A DNA stretch of 64,000 nt from Batrachochytrium dendrobatidis JAM81. Lineage: Eukaryota > Chytridiomycota > Chytridiomycetes > Rhizophydiales. The translations under genes were made by a program, and so were the position numbers. The DNA lies in assembly GCF_000203795.2 (NCBI RefSeq), contig NW_006281099.1, forward strand, positions 2,917,774 through 2,981,773, read 5' to 3'. Numbering within the stretch: the first letter of the stretch is position 1; each line of letters begins with the position of its first letter. Positions 49,831 to 60,750 of this stretch are shown one piece after another. The notes under the pieces are model-generated. The model saw only the letters and a list, made by a program, of their open reading frames with translations, was not told the origin of the DNA and searched no databases.

Positions 49831-49964
49831 GAAAGCAGTCAATTTGTGAAGACTAAATCTTGAATTTATGACCCACAAGTTTCTAATAATTTGGATTGGC
49901 TTCATTTCACTCTATATCAAATCAGCCTTGTAACTTGTGTAAAAAGTAAATGTTTTAAACGCAA

Positions 49965-51323
49965 TCACTTTTCAATCGTCGCTCCTTGTTCTCTCAAAAT
50001 AATCAATCTTGGATTTACTTGCCGACACTCTTCTTCAACTTCAGCATAAAACTCTGGGCACTCAAGCGCAACCAATGTTTTCAACTCGCCACAATGCATA
50101 GTGATCTCAATTAATACAGCAGGTGTGTTTCTCCCTAGTCGAAATACCCCACTCACGTTGAGAGTGTGAAGATGGTATCGAGAATATCGTGCAATGCCTT
50201 CCATTCCCGATCGCTTTAGTGTAGAGTATGAAATATCGAGGTGCTCAAGATAAACCAAATGTTTCAGCATGTCAACAAAGTCGTAGTCGTTAACCTGACA
50301 CCCTGACAGTGAGAGTGAGCGGAGATTTGGACAGTGGGCTGCTAATGGCTCGAGAAACCGAGATATACGACGGTTTTCCCATGCACCACTATATGGGGTC
50401 AAAGGGGTAATTGAAGCAACGCTAGAAAGTGTTGTGGTGGTAGTTACTGATGTAGCAGTCGTTTGCATGCTTCTGGGTGACTGCATTTCAGTAGGAGAAT
50501 GCAATGATGCAGGCTGTCTACGGCCAGTTTCAATAGTTAATGGTCGTCCATAAACACCGTGTCTTGGCCTTGCTGTCTTGGTAGAAGATGATGCCAACTC
50601 AATAGGCTCGTTTTGATCAAGCTGCATTGGCGATTGAATGGGTGATACCATGCCTGTGACCAGTAGACCATCTGACAAATTCCATGTTTCTCCACTCATA
50701 CTCACACTCATGCTGCGAGTAACGCGTTGGTTAAAAAACGTAGGCTCACTAGTAGTTGTATCTTGAATGGGTGATTCCGAATCATATGTAGAGATATCGT
50801 CTATTGTTTCAGTAGTAAAAGTTTGTTCAGATCTAGCTGAGTGCTGTTTCAAGGTCCTGCGTGCGTCGCATACTGCTCCAGATAGACAAGGTTGAGGTCT
50901 TGGACCCAACCCAAAATGAATAGAATGCACCAATGAGCCCGGATGTATTGCTTTACTCACTGATCCTCTACGAGGAAGCTGTGGTGCACGAGGCGTCATT
51001 GGGGAAATCTGCATTCGTGATGGAGATTCTGAAGTGGATGAAAACGTACGTCGTTGTAAAGATTGTTTAAACGGTAATAAAGTGTTTGGAGAGAGACTGG
51101 GCTCCTGTGAAAGCATTTTAAAAAACCCATCTCGTTGCTTGCTACTTGTAAATCTGATTTGTCTGTAGAGCTGTCGTATTCCACTACGATACCATGCCTT
51201 GGATACTCTGAGAATGGGTGCTAGACTTTTTGAAACTCCTACATTCTGCACAATGAGATCAATAAGCTCTACTGGTAATCGAGATATCCCTATGTTGGGT
51301 CTGGAAGTACGTCGCGGGGCCAT
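49965..51323 (-). CDS. F-box-like plus leucine-rich repeat protein
   Basis: An intronless frame of 452 residues starts at MAPRRTSRPNIG; an in-frame upstream ATG at 51419 would add 32 residues. Residues 12-60 (ISRLPVELIDLIVQNVGVSKSLAPILRVSKAWYR) are an F-box-like motif. The centre is Ser/Thr/Pro-rich and looks disordered. The last 140 residues hold LRRs (CPNLRSLSLSGCQVNDYDFV, LEHLDISYSTLKRSGMEGI, LHTLNVSGVFRL). F-box proteins connect substrates to SCF ubiquitin ligases, with LRRs as substrate binders. The substrate is unknown. The start lies about 150 bp from dispersed repeat copy 6. Confidence 0.82.
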   Translation of the reverse strand: MAPRRTSRPNIGISRLPVELIDLIVQNVGVSKSLAPILRVSKAWYRSGIRQLYRQIRFTSSKQRDGFFKMLSQEPSLSPNTLLPFKQSLQRRTFSSTSESPSRMQISPMTPRAPQLPRRGSVSKAIHPGSLVHSIHFGLGPRPQPCLSGAVCDARRTLKQHSARSEQTFTTETIDDISTYDSESPIQDTTTSEPTFFNQRVTRSMSVSMSGETWNLSDGLLVTGMVSPIQSPMQLDQNEPIELASSSTKTARPRHGVYGRPLTIETGRRQPASLHSPTEMQSPRSMQTTATSVTTTTTLSSVASITPLTPYSGAWENRRISRFLEPLAAHCPNLRSLSLSGCQVNDYDFVDMLKHLVYLEHLDISYSTLKRSGMEGIARYSRYHLHTLNVSGVFRLGRNTPAVLIEITMHCGELKTLVALECPEFYAEVEEECRQVNPRLIILREQGATIEK

Positions 51324-51468
51324 TGTGATTCTTTGGCCTTGAGTAGAGTTTAAACCTTGTTTAGATTCAAACTGTGATTTATGAATAAAAATCAACCACA
51401 ATATAGAGTTTTGCACCATTCAATATCCACTCGAGTAAAATCAAAATACATCCACCCCAATTCATCTC

Positions 51469-52399
51469 GCGGCCGTACTTACGTAAAATGCAACACTAAA
51501 CTACCGAAATACATGATAAACAGTCGCATGTTTGATTGGTGTCAATCTTACTAATTAATATTCCTGGAATCGTCGTTTGGACCAGTTTTGGGTGGTTTTG
51601 GTATTCAAAACATGCCTTTCAAGTATGGATTTATACTTTATGTCAAGACTTTGTATAATATATTGTCATTAAACCCAACACATCAAATCACCGATTGTTG
51701 GCCTGACAACTTGTAGCCATCAACACTTGGACGACAAAACGTCGCGAACATACTTGTGGGTCTTACCAAGCCCAAATACCAGTCAACAATATCAATGATC
51801 TTGAAAACAATATTACATACAAAACTCAACTGTTGAGTGACTGAGATTGGCAACGATGTACATGTCCAAGCTTTTATTGACAATATCCAAATAGTAGACC
51901 CAAATGTCTGGATTACAATGAATGAATGTGATGATCGTACACCGTATGACTATGCAATCAAAGGCAAAAGTGCAAAATCTACACATAACAATACAAAACT
52001 ATAGTTTGGTTGTGTGCAACATATGATGATCGATGTGTTTGCAGACTGATCATGGAGTCTGTCAAATCGTAGTATGTCGAGACTTTTTAAAGTGACATGT
52101 AACATTTCCAAACACACTATTCTAGACAAGATTCCGTTTCACAAAGTAATGAGTTGGACATGGTTTGCCAACCGTCCAGCAACGGTACGCGGGTTAAAGC
52201 TACATATTGTTCATTTTTGAACCTGTATGGAACGACTTGAATATAATAAAGAATGGTTCGTTCGTCGATCAATTCCAAACACAAACTGAATGTCTAGAGT
52301 CAATCTGTAGTATAAAATGTAGTAAAAGATGATGAATATTTGTTTATTCCAAAGCAATTACTGCAATATAGTATTCCATTTTATGTGAATACAGTTGTA
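51469..52399 (+). repeat. Dispersed TIR repeat, copy 6 (longest)
   Basis: The left end CGGCCGTACTTACGTAAAA and the right end TTTTATGTGAATACAGTTG are imperfect inverted repeats. The internal motif is decayed to AATGAATGAATGTGATGATC near 51909, preceded by TGTCTGGATTACA. The pre-terminal AATTACTGCAATATA is shared with other copies. At about 930 bp it is the longest copy seen. It fills the space between the F-box gene and lumazine synthase, and no intact transposase frame is visible in it. Confidence 0.65.
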
Positions 52400-52419
52400 A
52401 AGCATGATTTGTGTAGCTA

Positions 52420-52923
52420 TCAGGAACACAAGTGAACCATTTCAACAGCGGCTGTAGCCCAATCCTTGCCATGGTTATGCGATACTTCAGGATCGTCGAC
52501 CATACCAGCTCTTTCTAATGCCTGACGCTCGGTTACACAAGTCAGAACTCCAAAGATGACAGGCTTGCCCAGATCTAAACCAACCTGCATCAAGCCCTGA
52601 GAAGTAGCATTGCAAATATACTCAAAATGCATGGTAGATCCTTTGATTAAAACACCAATGGAGATACACGCATTGTAGGGCTCTCCATTTCTGTTACGCA
52701 TATTCTTCATAAGCGACTTGGTGGCCAGTGGCAGCTCGAATGAGCCTGGCACATCGTATGTTGCAATGTTATCTGGGTTGACACCAAGAGCCAGCAGCTG
52801 GGTTTTGGCACCGTCAACCAAACTTTGAACAATGGCAAGGTTCCAACGAGTGTGAACAATCATCACAGACATACTAGCACCAGAGCAAGACTGGAGCCGA
52901 GGTTCAAGTCCTTTGATATGCAT
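52420..52923 (-). CDS. RIB4: 6,7-dimethyl-8-ribityllumazine synthase
   Basis: An intronless gene of 167 residues starting at MHIKGLEPRLQ; this start aligns with the usual N-terminus (xxKGL), while an upstream in-frame ATG at 52983 would add 20 residues. Signature segments are VHTRWN near the start, DVPGSFELP, IGVLIKGSTMHFEY, VIFGVLTC and NHGKDWATAAVEM, covering the active-site Trp, the phosphate-binding GST and the catalytic His. It catalyses the penultimate step of riboflavin synthesis, joining the ribityl pyrimidine with dihydroxybutanone phosphate. It diverges from the BTB gene with 89 bp between starts (29 bp from the upstream ATG). Confidence 0.95.
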   Translation of the reverse strand: MHIKGLEPRLQSCSGASMSVMIVHTRWNLAIVQSLVDGAKTQLLALGVNPDNIATYDVPGSFELPLATKSLMKNMRNRNGEPYNACISIGVLIKGSTMHFEYICNATSQGLMQVGLDLGKPVIFGVLTCVTERQALERAGMVDDPEVSHNHGKDWATAAVEMVHLCS

Positions 52924-53012
52924 GAGTTGGATGCTGGAATTGAAGGTCAAATTCGAGTGTGGATCTTGTTCTTTTTCTTTCACGATTTGACGCTTGAAGT
53001 ATACTATCTGAA

Positions 53013-54326
53013 ATGAACTCTATCGAAAGTTACAATGATTCCATCTTGATAAATGTAGGTGGCCGAGAGTTTCGCACATCCCACGTCACCTTGACCACTT
53101 ATCCTAATTCGAAAATCGGTCAGCTACGATCTAAATATGGTCCTCGACCATATACATCCAAGCCGGAACCTGACCATGTCCTTGATCGCAATCCCGACTA
53201 CTTTGCTGTTATACTGGATTTTCTTAGAACCGGCAAGATCTCATTGCCGTCAAACTTATCGGTCATTGCTTTACAGAGGGAATTGGAATTCTATGGACTA
53301 GGCCAATATGTGAATGCAAGTACATATGATACTCCTGTTACTCTTCCATCTCCAGCTGGGCCAAATGCAATCCTTTCTAGTATTTTACCAGGACGTAGGC
53401 CAAATGCAGCTATAGATATTACTGCTGAACCAAGAGAAGTGTATCAGCAATCTGAGCTAATGGCTCCTATAGCTGCAATGAGGGTTGATTCGCTATCCAG
53501 CAGCACGATTATAACTGCTGCAAGAGCCACTCCACCACCACAAACAGCAAATGTCATCAATCCAGCAGCCCCGTATGCTTCAATGGCTGGATCATTCACT
53601 CCTGGATCTATACCTACTTCAACAAGTGTTGCTACAACTACATTTGATCGCATCCCTGTGTCTACTACCAATGGCATGGTTATAAATAGTACCGATGCAC
53701 TAGATCCGGTTTCAGCTCGTCGTCAAGGATATGAAGAGAGCTGGGCTACGTCCATGGCATGCCGAGCAGCACCCATCCTAACCAAAGCCATGAATGCAGG
53801 ATTGCTGCGTTTCACTGTGTTTATTGACCCCTATGGGCAGTTCAAGGGGGTTCCTACTCAGCTGTTGTCAGCAAGTCAAGATCTACAGTTTTGGCGAGAC
53901 TTTGCATCGTCGTTTGCAGCAGCTCCTCCTGGATCCGCACAGGATTTCAGTCAGTCGTTTAGAGAGAATTTTAATGTAACACTGACTGCAAGTTATCCAA
54001 CGCATATGAGATTACCAGGTCATGTAGTTGCAGTGGTAGATGTTGATGGAAAACAAGGACAAGAATCCGAGTCTCTGTCGTGGATGCTGTTCCGAGTCAA
54101 GACAGTGAGGGCAGAGCAGAGACAGTTGCCTTATGTCGATCGCACCAATTTAGAAGGATCGGTGCTGGAATCAACGGTTGGGTTAGTATTATTACATGGA
54201 TGGGAGTTGCACTTTAACATGCCTGAAACTCTAACAGCATCCAAGGTGCACGAGCGAGTCAAGAGTATGCTTCATGGAGTAATACGCAGTGAGGACATTA
54301 TGACCAGTTTATACTTGCTCAATTAA
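53013..54326 (+). CDS. BTB/POZ (T1, KCTD-type) domain protein
   Basis: An intronless frame of 437 residues. Residues 9-115 are a potassium-channel-tetramerisation-type BTB domain: ILINVGGREFRTSHVTLTTY, then DRNPDYFAVILDFLRTGKI and LQRELEFYGL. A Pro/Thr/Ser-rich linker follows. Residues 240-437 form a compact-looking domain I do not recognise (ESWATSMACRAAPILTKAMN to HGVIRSEDIMTSLYLLN). No membrane helix is present, so it is not a channel. KCTD proteins often act as Cullin-3 adaptors or oligomeric scaffolds; that role here is inference. Confidence 0.82.
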   Translation: MNSIESYNDSILINVGGREFRTSHVTLTTYPNSKIGQLRSKYGPRPYTSKPEPDHVLDRNPDYFAVILDFLRTGKISLPSNLSVIALQRELEFYGLGQYVNASTYDTPVTLPSPAGPNAILSSILPGRRPNAAIDITAEPREVYQQSELMAPIAAMRVDSLSSSTIITAARATPPPQTANVINPAAPYASMAGSFTPGSIPTSTSVATTTFDRIPVSTTNGMVINSTDALDPVSARRQGYEESWATSMACRAAPILTKAMNAGLLRFTVFIDPYGQFKGVPTQLLSASQDLQFWRDFASSFAAAPPGSAQDFSQSFRENFNVTLTASYPTHMRLPGHVVAVVDVDGKQGQESESLSWMLFRVKTVRAEQRQLPYVDRTNLEGSVLESTVGLVLLHGWELHFNMPETLTASKVHERVKSMLHGVIRSEDIMTSLYLLN

Positions 54327-54384
54327 CTTTTCCAACTGAACGATCGATACAAATGCTTTAATGGCTGCCAACAAATACCGAATT

Positions 54385-54745
54385 ACAGCCGTATTCATTT
54401 AAAATGAAACTCTTGTATTATCCTGTTATCTTTGCATTGGAATGGACAATGATTGAATATTTCTTGGTCTCCTACTAGATATTTCCAATAAACACAGCGT
54501 TCATCTATAATACAACAAAGTTGTTTATTTTTTCTTTTTGCATAGCCATACATTGTACAATCACCAGATTCATCCATTGTAATTCAGATATTGAACCTGA
54601 CTGAGTAGTCTAAAGTATCGGATATGTTTTCATTTGAAAAAACAGTTGCAGGAATGCAAGCCAATCACCAGGAAAAGGACAGTCGGCTAGAATTCAAGAA
54701 TTTATCATTTCATGAAACCAACTTTTATTTACGCGAATACGGCGG
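54385..54745 (-). repeat. Dispersed TIR repeat, copy 7
   Basis: The left end ACAGCCGTATTCATTTAAAA and the right end TTTATTTACGCGAATACGGC are inverted repeats. On the minus strand it contains ATATCTGAATTACAATGGAT and then a GAATCTGGTGATTGTACAAT. A 60-codon frame beginning MDESGDCTMYGY spans its right half and reaches the terminal repeat. It lies between the BTB gene and the Sts1 gene, 120 bp before the Sts1 start. The rest of 54327-54864 shows nothing else. Confidence 0.68.
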
Positions 54746-54864
54746 TGGTAAAATTTAGAATGAAATTTAGAATAAAATTTGGGCATATAAATTGTTTGAA
54801 ATTTTAGTTTACTTCAAAACTCAAAACACTTTCTACTAGAACCATTCGAGTCTTTGTTGTCGTC

Positions 54865-56061
54865 ATGCAGACTCTCACTCCTGTAAAACCCTCTCGCAAA
54901 AGGAACTTGTTGAGCTACATGATGGACAGAAGCAGTCCAGAATACAATTCTTCAGAATCTTATAATGCCAACTCAGTCAACACTATGGATCGAGCATCGT
55001 ATGAAACGGATGGTTACCAAAACGCCATGTCAAAGAGACCAAGATGGCAGCAGTCCGAGGTGGACGACAGCGACCATCAGCAGCAGCAGCCTGCCATGGC
55101 CTTGTTTTCTACTAATGATAATAGAACAAAAGCTGCTGTTACACCACAAAAAAACTCTTTTCAACAGCATCATGTATCAAACACTACTGCTGATACCTTG
55201 ACTGATACTGCAGCAAACCCCACAAGCCTTGCTCCACAGTTCCAACCGTTTGTATCTTCTGGTACGATGGATAATTCCAGTGTATTTCATACTAATACAG
55301 ACAACACTGGTTCCAATACTCATGCTGTTCGCATGGGTGAGCTGATGCAGTTCCTTGACAAACAGCAGCTGCTAAACTTGCTCATAAATGTCATGGCTGT
55401 TCATCCAGACATTCAGCCCACTGTAGCCAACATGATACCCCGTCCGACCATCGACTCGGTTGCCCATATCCTGTCTGTCTATGAAAAGACACTGGCTGAT
55501 GCATTTCCATATTCCAAAGTTGGGCCTGACAGGTCTGACTATTCCTACAATAGAGTTCGACCCCATATTGAAGACCTTTGCAACACTATCCTGCACTATC
55601 TCGACACATTCACTCTTTCTTGCTCATTCCCACATTCTCTTCAGCATGAATACCCAGCAACTGCATTTTCTTATTTGCACATGGCCACCAGTATCGTCCA
55701 TCGTCTTCCGGTTTGGAACAACGAGGTGCGCAACACTGAGACCCGTACTGCTGTCTATGAGCAATTGGGCAGACGCTGGCGGATGGTTGTAGCAGAAGTA
55801 GGCAGTCAGGCCGGTGAGCAAGGAAAGGTTTACGGTTCTTATATGGTGGGCGAATGGGCTCGCAACCTTCACCTGCATGCAGCTCAAGTCAAACAAGCCT
55901 ACGGACTCGGTGAAGCATTGCAAGAGTTTAAACGTCAACTGGGCTGGATCATTGGCTTGGAACCAGGCAAGGACTCGACTGTCGCTACCTCGTTGTCATG
56001 TGCGTCTTCATTGCCATGTCTAATTCGACAAGGAACTTCAGGATTGGATATGTGGACATGA
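54865..56061 (+). CDS. STS1: Tethering factor for nuclear proteasome (Sts1/Cut8)
   Basis: An intronless frame of 398 residues. The first 150 residues are low-complexity with basic clusters (PVKPSRKRNLLSYMMDR, KRPRWQQ) that fit nuclear targeting. From about residue 155 the Cut8-type helical bundle begins: ELMQFLDKQQLLNLLINVMA, VHPDIQPTVANMIPRPTIDS, then YSYNRVRPHIEDL and YSYLHMAT-like helices. In yeasts this protein binds proteasomes and holds them at the nuclear envelope. The extreme C-terminus after GWIIGLEPGK looks unconserved. Its stop is 210 bp from the stop of the convergent GCP2 gene. Confidence 0.87.
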   Translation: MQTLTPVKPSRKRNLLSYMMDRSSPEYNSSESYNANSVNTMDRASYETDGYQNAMSKRPRWQQSEVDDSDHQQQQPAMALFSTNDNRTKAAVTPQKNSFQQHHVSNTTADTLTDTAANPTSLAPQFQPFVSSGTMDNSSVFHTNTDNTGSNTHAVRMGELMQFLDKQQLLNLLINVMAVHPDIQPTVANMIPRPTIDSVAHILSVYEKTLADAFPYSKVGPDRSDYSYNRVRPHIEDLCNTILHYLDTFTLSCSFPHSLQHEYPATAFSYLHMATSIVHRLPVWNNEVRNTETRTAVYEQLGRRWRMVVAEVGSQAGEQGKVYGSYMVGEWARNLHLHAAQVKQAYGLGEALQEFKRQLGWIIGLEPGKDSTVATSLSCASSLPCLIRQGTSGLDMWT

Positions 56062-56271
56062 TTCTGGCTATGCTTGCTTTGGACTCGAGCCATGCATCTG
56101 TTTTATTTGGTCAACTTTGGCTTGTTTGCTCGTATTGTTTTTTTGCACACATGATGAAAGCATGGATGCTGCTTCATCTATATATTCCCACTCATCGTTT
56201 TTTGAATTTGAATAATAATAAAATGAGCTATTTTATTTAGACCTTGAATGATTCACTGGGTAGATGTTGAT

Positions 56272-59200
56272 CTATAACCTAATTCCAGTCTCGTGGCTGC
56301 TTGCCGTTTTCAGAACAGCAGAATCACTCATCCTACTTGGAACAGTGGGGCTAGACACAAAGTGTACAGAGCAGTTGGGCAGCCGACTATAAAACGCATT
56401 GAAATCCAACTGGGAGAGCAGATGACTCAATCGAGGGGTTTCCGTCACGCCGAGGATCTGCAACACATCAATCAGCTTCTGGACTTGAGCAAGAAAGTTA
56501 TCCTCAAAGGTGCGAATAGAGAGCGTGTCTGACAGATGAGTATGCAAGTGTGTGGTGGTAACAAACCCGTCTGGAAGTTCTCCTGGATGGGCAGTTGGTG
56601 CTAAAGTGTCTCGATTGTGAATTGACATTCTCGGTTGTGCGCCAGGTGTTTTGGATCTAGTATAAGACTCGGAAAACTCCACAAACGCATGGCATGTACC
56701 AATCATGTTGCTAAACACCTGATTACTCCACACATTGATACCATGGGAATTAGTTTTGGACACCATCCGTTGCTTTTGGGTATAGATCTACCACTCATTG
56801 AAATATACAAAATAACTATACCTTGATGAGTTTTGGATGGGTCAACATGCATTCTTTAAGACATGAGTTGAGAAAATCATCATGAGATTCAAGCACTTGA
56901 TTCACTGTTGTTGCCTAGAAATAAATTACATGTGCGGAAAACAGCAATCGTTAAAAGCGGACATCTTCCTAGCATGGGTGACAATACAGTCTTGAAAAAT
57001 AAACTTACTTTGCGAAGTAAAGCCTCCATCATGATCCAATTAGGCTCCAGCACATCAAAGAAAACATAATACATGAACATTTTGATGAAATGCAACATTC
57101 GTTCTCTCAATAACGACATACGCCTAATCAGCGCCATATCTTTTTGCATTCCATGATTGCCTGGATTCTCGCGTGACGAACCTCCGCGCATACTTGTTTG
57201 CAATTGGTTATGTCCAATCCACGTACTTGAAAGAAGACGCTCAATATATTTGCAAAGAAAAAGCTGACGAAATATCATTTGGTATTTCGTGAGAACTTTG
57301 CGATTGATAACAAGTGAAAGTGGAAATGCAACTTTGTATCCCAACGCAAACGCTTCTATGCCTAACGCATGTGTAGATTCAAGACAAGTCATTAGATTCA
57401 TGTCAGCATATTTAAAATACTGGCAAATAAAATGCAATACATACCCGTAAGAACACCAGCAAGACCTTCAATGCTATCAGGTCCGTCTTCTACTGCAGCA
57501 GAAAAAGACTGATCTGGATCAATGGCTCGGCTTCCCTTTCCATTCTTCATATTATGGAAATGTTTTTTTACATCAAGCCCTACAACAGAGTTGATGCGTA
57601 AAAGTTGCTGAAATAGTGACGTGGGGTTCAGTTCTACCGTCACATCGTCTTTAAACGGGTCGGTAGAACAGCAGGAAGATGGACTGCCTATCACAAGTTC
57701 AAGCAAAGATCGTACTTTTTCGTGTGGAACTTGAGACGCTGGTTTCATGAGATCTACGGCTGCCAAATCTAAAAAGTGTGTGAGGTAATCTGATTGGCCA
57801 AACAGGAAAAACTGCTTTAAAGATCTAAAATGAATTGAAACGTGATGCAACGATTAGATAAAGCAAAGTGTCCAAATCCTGTAACCATAATTGCAGCACA
57901 TTTTAAAACTATCAGGTAGTGCAAATCTGCATTTTAAAAAATAAATGCAGTTGGAAATAAACACACTTACTTTAACCGATCAATTAGTTGATAATCCTTT
58001 GTCAGCAAATCAATAAGAGACTTGTTTGCAAACAAAAACGACTGCTCAATATTCGCAATAAACATGCCCCCATCTATTGCTTGCACGACATCGGTCATTC
58101 CTGAGCTCAGTGTTTTGCTGGCTAGACCAAGTTGGTCAGCACCTTTAGGTATCTCGATACCACATTCTCGCAAAACATTAAGATATTTTCCAGAAAAAAG
58201 AATCTTTTCTTTCCATGGCTCAAGAAAGGTGGGAGTGGCCTCGTTACTGAGAATGTATCGTTGTTCCCAGTACACATCGTTGAAATCTTCACGAAGCTTA
58301 TCTTTGCTTAGATGAGCATGCTCCTCCACCATGAATTCATGAAATGGATCATCCAGCTCACCACAAAGAATCCATGTGTTGAGTATTGAAAGGTAGGGAA
58401 CAGCTGCAAGTGAAAGAAGATATCCGTGGAGTTTTTTAAGCTCTGGATTTCTTGATATTTTATACCAAAGTTGCAGACAATTAGTAGTGATGTATTTAAA
58501 AACAGACTGATACCACAATCTTTTACTACATACCCACTCAACGTCACCATTCTTGCAGCAAGAATTCCTAAAATACGTCCACTGTTGCGATTTCCGGTCG
58601 AATGGTTGGTCTCGACAACATGCCGAATATCGTACTCATCCATCGAAGCACTAGAAACGTTGTTTGCCTCGTAGATTTCCACTGCCAATGATGTAATACT
58701 CGCCATGGTATCAATAGATGGTGCCAAGTAATACCATAGCTTTTGTAGTGTAAAATTGGAAGATGTATGCGCCAGATGCTCAATCTGTCCAATAAGCACA
58801 AGATAATCTTCCAGTAGCGACCGAATTGCTGCAAACAAAGCGTGATAGATGCGACCATACTCAAACGAGGTGTATTTTTCAACACATTCATCAAGAAGGA
58901 TATAGTATCCAGCCAAGGGCAAAATCTTTGTAACCATATCCATAATTGATGGTTCTAGCAAATTGAATGTAATGCCAAGGTTAGATTGATGTAAAAGTAA
59001 GGTTTCCAACTCTTTTTCAACGTATCAATTCAAATTGGTGTATACCTAATCGCTCATCAACAAAAAACTTTGGTACTTCACGACATGCATTTGATGATTC
59101 GATTTGATGAATGTACTCTCCGTTAATACCCTATATATTGTTTAAAAATGAATGGCATGCATGATTGAAACCACGCCCAACCAGTATCTATCTGTAGAAA

Positions 59201-60315
59201 GTAAACATACCATCAGAACGTACAGTAAATCTTCAATTATTAGAGTTTCTTGTTCATATGAAGACTTGTTTAGCAGGGAAGTAACTGATTTCTGTGTTTG
59301 ATCAGTCTAATCAGACATGTTAAATTTACAACTCGTTCCAAGTCGAAACTGGTCATATATATTAGAAACACCAAGTGTCAAATAAACTACATACTTTTGT
59401 CGAGGTAATGCAATGCATTCGTTCTAAAGGTGCTTTCATATTAACGATTTGGATATTTGCAGTTTTTTTAGATGTTTTAGGAATAGCAGCTACATTTGGA
59501 GATAATAGACGCATTACATTATCAACTCTAGATATACGTTTTAGATTTAAAACAAAATGGTTATAATACTGTTTTTGCGCGGTGTTTACCTTGAGTCATT
59601 ACTGGCTGAATTGGAGTAAAGGCAAGTGTTGATCCATCCATCATGGTTTCAGAAGCAATGGAACTTGAATCTAATTGCAGAGCATCAATATAAAATCAAC
59701 ATCTTGGACTTGAGCTTGATTGATTTTCAAGCATTTATAACATGAAATACCTTTGGCCAAACTACCGACATTCAAAACAGATCGAGACTTGCCCAGCCGA
59801 CGATGATCTGGTGTTTTTGTTGGTTTTTGACCAAGTAAATGCTCTAGTGCACTACGAGGAGTAACACCCACTTTTGAGCTCAGAAGTTGTGACGCATGAT
59901 CTTTGATGCTACTCATGGATGCAGTTGAACGCAAGCGACCATGCATTGACGGAGTAGAAGCGGTAGCACTCTGTTTAAAATTAGATACAGAATTACTTTC
60001 TTGGATCTGAGAAAGAATATACAATATAGGTTCCAATTCTCTGTTGTTCTGACTGCATAATCGTTCATAAATACTGGCAAATCTGGTAGGAGCATTTTTG
60101 TTTAGCAACGATGCATTGAGAGCGATGCGCTCAGCTAGAGGGTAGGTTGTGGTGCTAGACTTGAGGCTGGATGATGAAGGAAAGGATTTTAATGGAGTAG
60201 CACCATGACGTTGTTTAGAAAGAACATCAAGACAATGCTCAGGTTCCTCATCGATGCCCAAATACGCAAGCAGTTCGGCCACACCAGCCTGCATTTTGAG
60301 TGTTCTATCGGACAT
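56272..60315 (-). CDS. GCP2: Gamma-tubulin complex component 2 (Spc97/GCP2)
   Basis: Eleven exons (60315-59751, 59670-59590, 59525-59395, 59291-59211, 59130-59046, 59011-58534, 58450-57971, 57824-57445, 57361-57009, 56914-56822, 56718-56272) give 1,057 residues with all phases fitting. The GCP2 landmarks run in order: LIIEDLLYVLM, SFEYGRIYHALFAAIRSLLE, LQKLWYYLAP, DPFHEFMVEEHAHLSKDKL, YWEQRYIL, GKYLNVLRECG, HFLDLAAVDLMKPAS, TDPFKDDVTVEL, FPLSLVINRKVLTKYQMIFR, LRERMLHFIKMFMYYVFFDV, LEPNW, LKECMLTHPKLIK and DFNAFYSRL. It forms the gamma-tubulin small complex with GCP3 and nucleates microtubules at the spindle pole or basal body. The start at 60315 (MSDRTLKMQAG) is the first ATG; exon 3 uses an acceptor two bases past the first AG. 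Confidence 0.92.
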
Positions 60316-60750
60316 TATAATGTGAATTGCAAAGTCGGACTGCAGGGATAAACTCGAGTTTGATAGAATCTGACCATCACGTGGATAATAGCATTCAGAT
60401 TGACTCAAGAATTCATAGAGTTGAGCTGTTCAATGCACTCTTATTGTCGTTGCAGTTGGCAACAATAAACGTTAAAGTTTGTCAATAAAACCAAATGAAT
60501 GACGCTTTATATTCAACCGAGAATCAACTGGCCGCGCCAACAAGTCAGATTGCTGTCATGACAGAATATAAATTGATAAATGTTTATACTATTCAAGCCA
60601 ACACTTGAATATTTCCAAAATAAGAAAATAGTTGAATAAACCTTGCACGAATACTTTCCAATACACGATATACGTTAATGGCAACAATTACAATTTCTCG
60701 TTTTTTTCGATTTCATTTTATTTTCATGCTCTTTATCGCTAGCCATAATC
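60316..60750. promoter_or_regulatory. Divergent promoter between GCP2 and SUA5
   Basis: These 435 bp separate two divergent start codons and so hold both promoters. The sequence is AT-rich. It has a weak TTCCAA/ATACGTTAATGG resemblance to the dispersed repeat near 60,660 that is too poor to call. No other feature is seen. Confidence 0.45.

Noticed and set aside
56727..56790. Acceptor at 56790 for the last GCP2 exon (IYTQKQRMVSK...)
   Set aside because: It is in frame but adds 24 residues not seen in the family; the AG at 56719-56720 joins LIK to VFSNMIG as expected.
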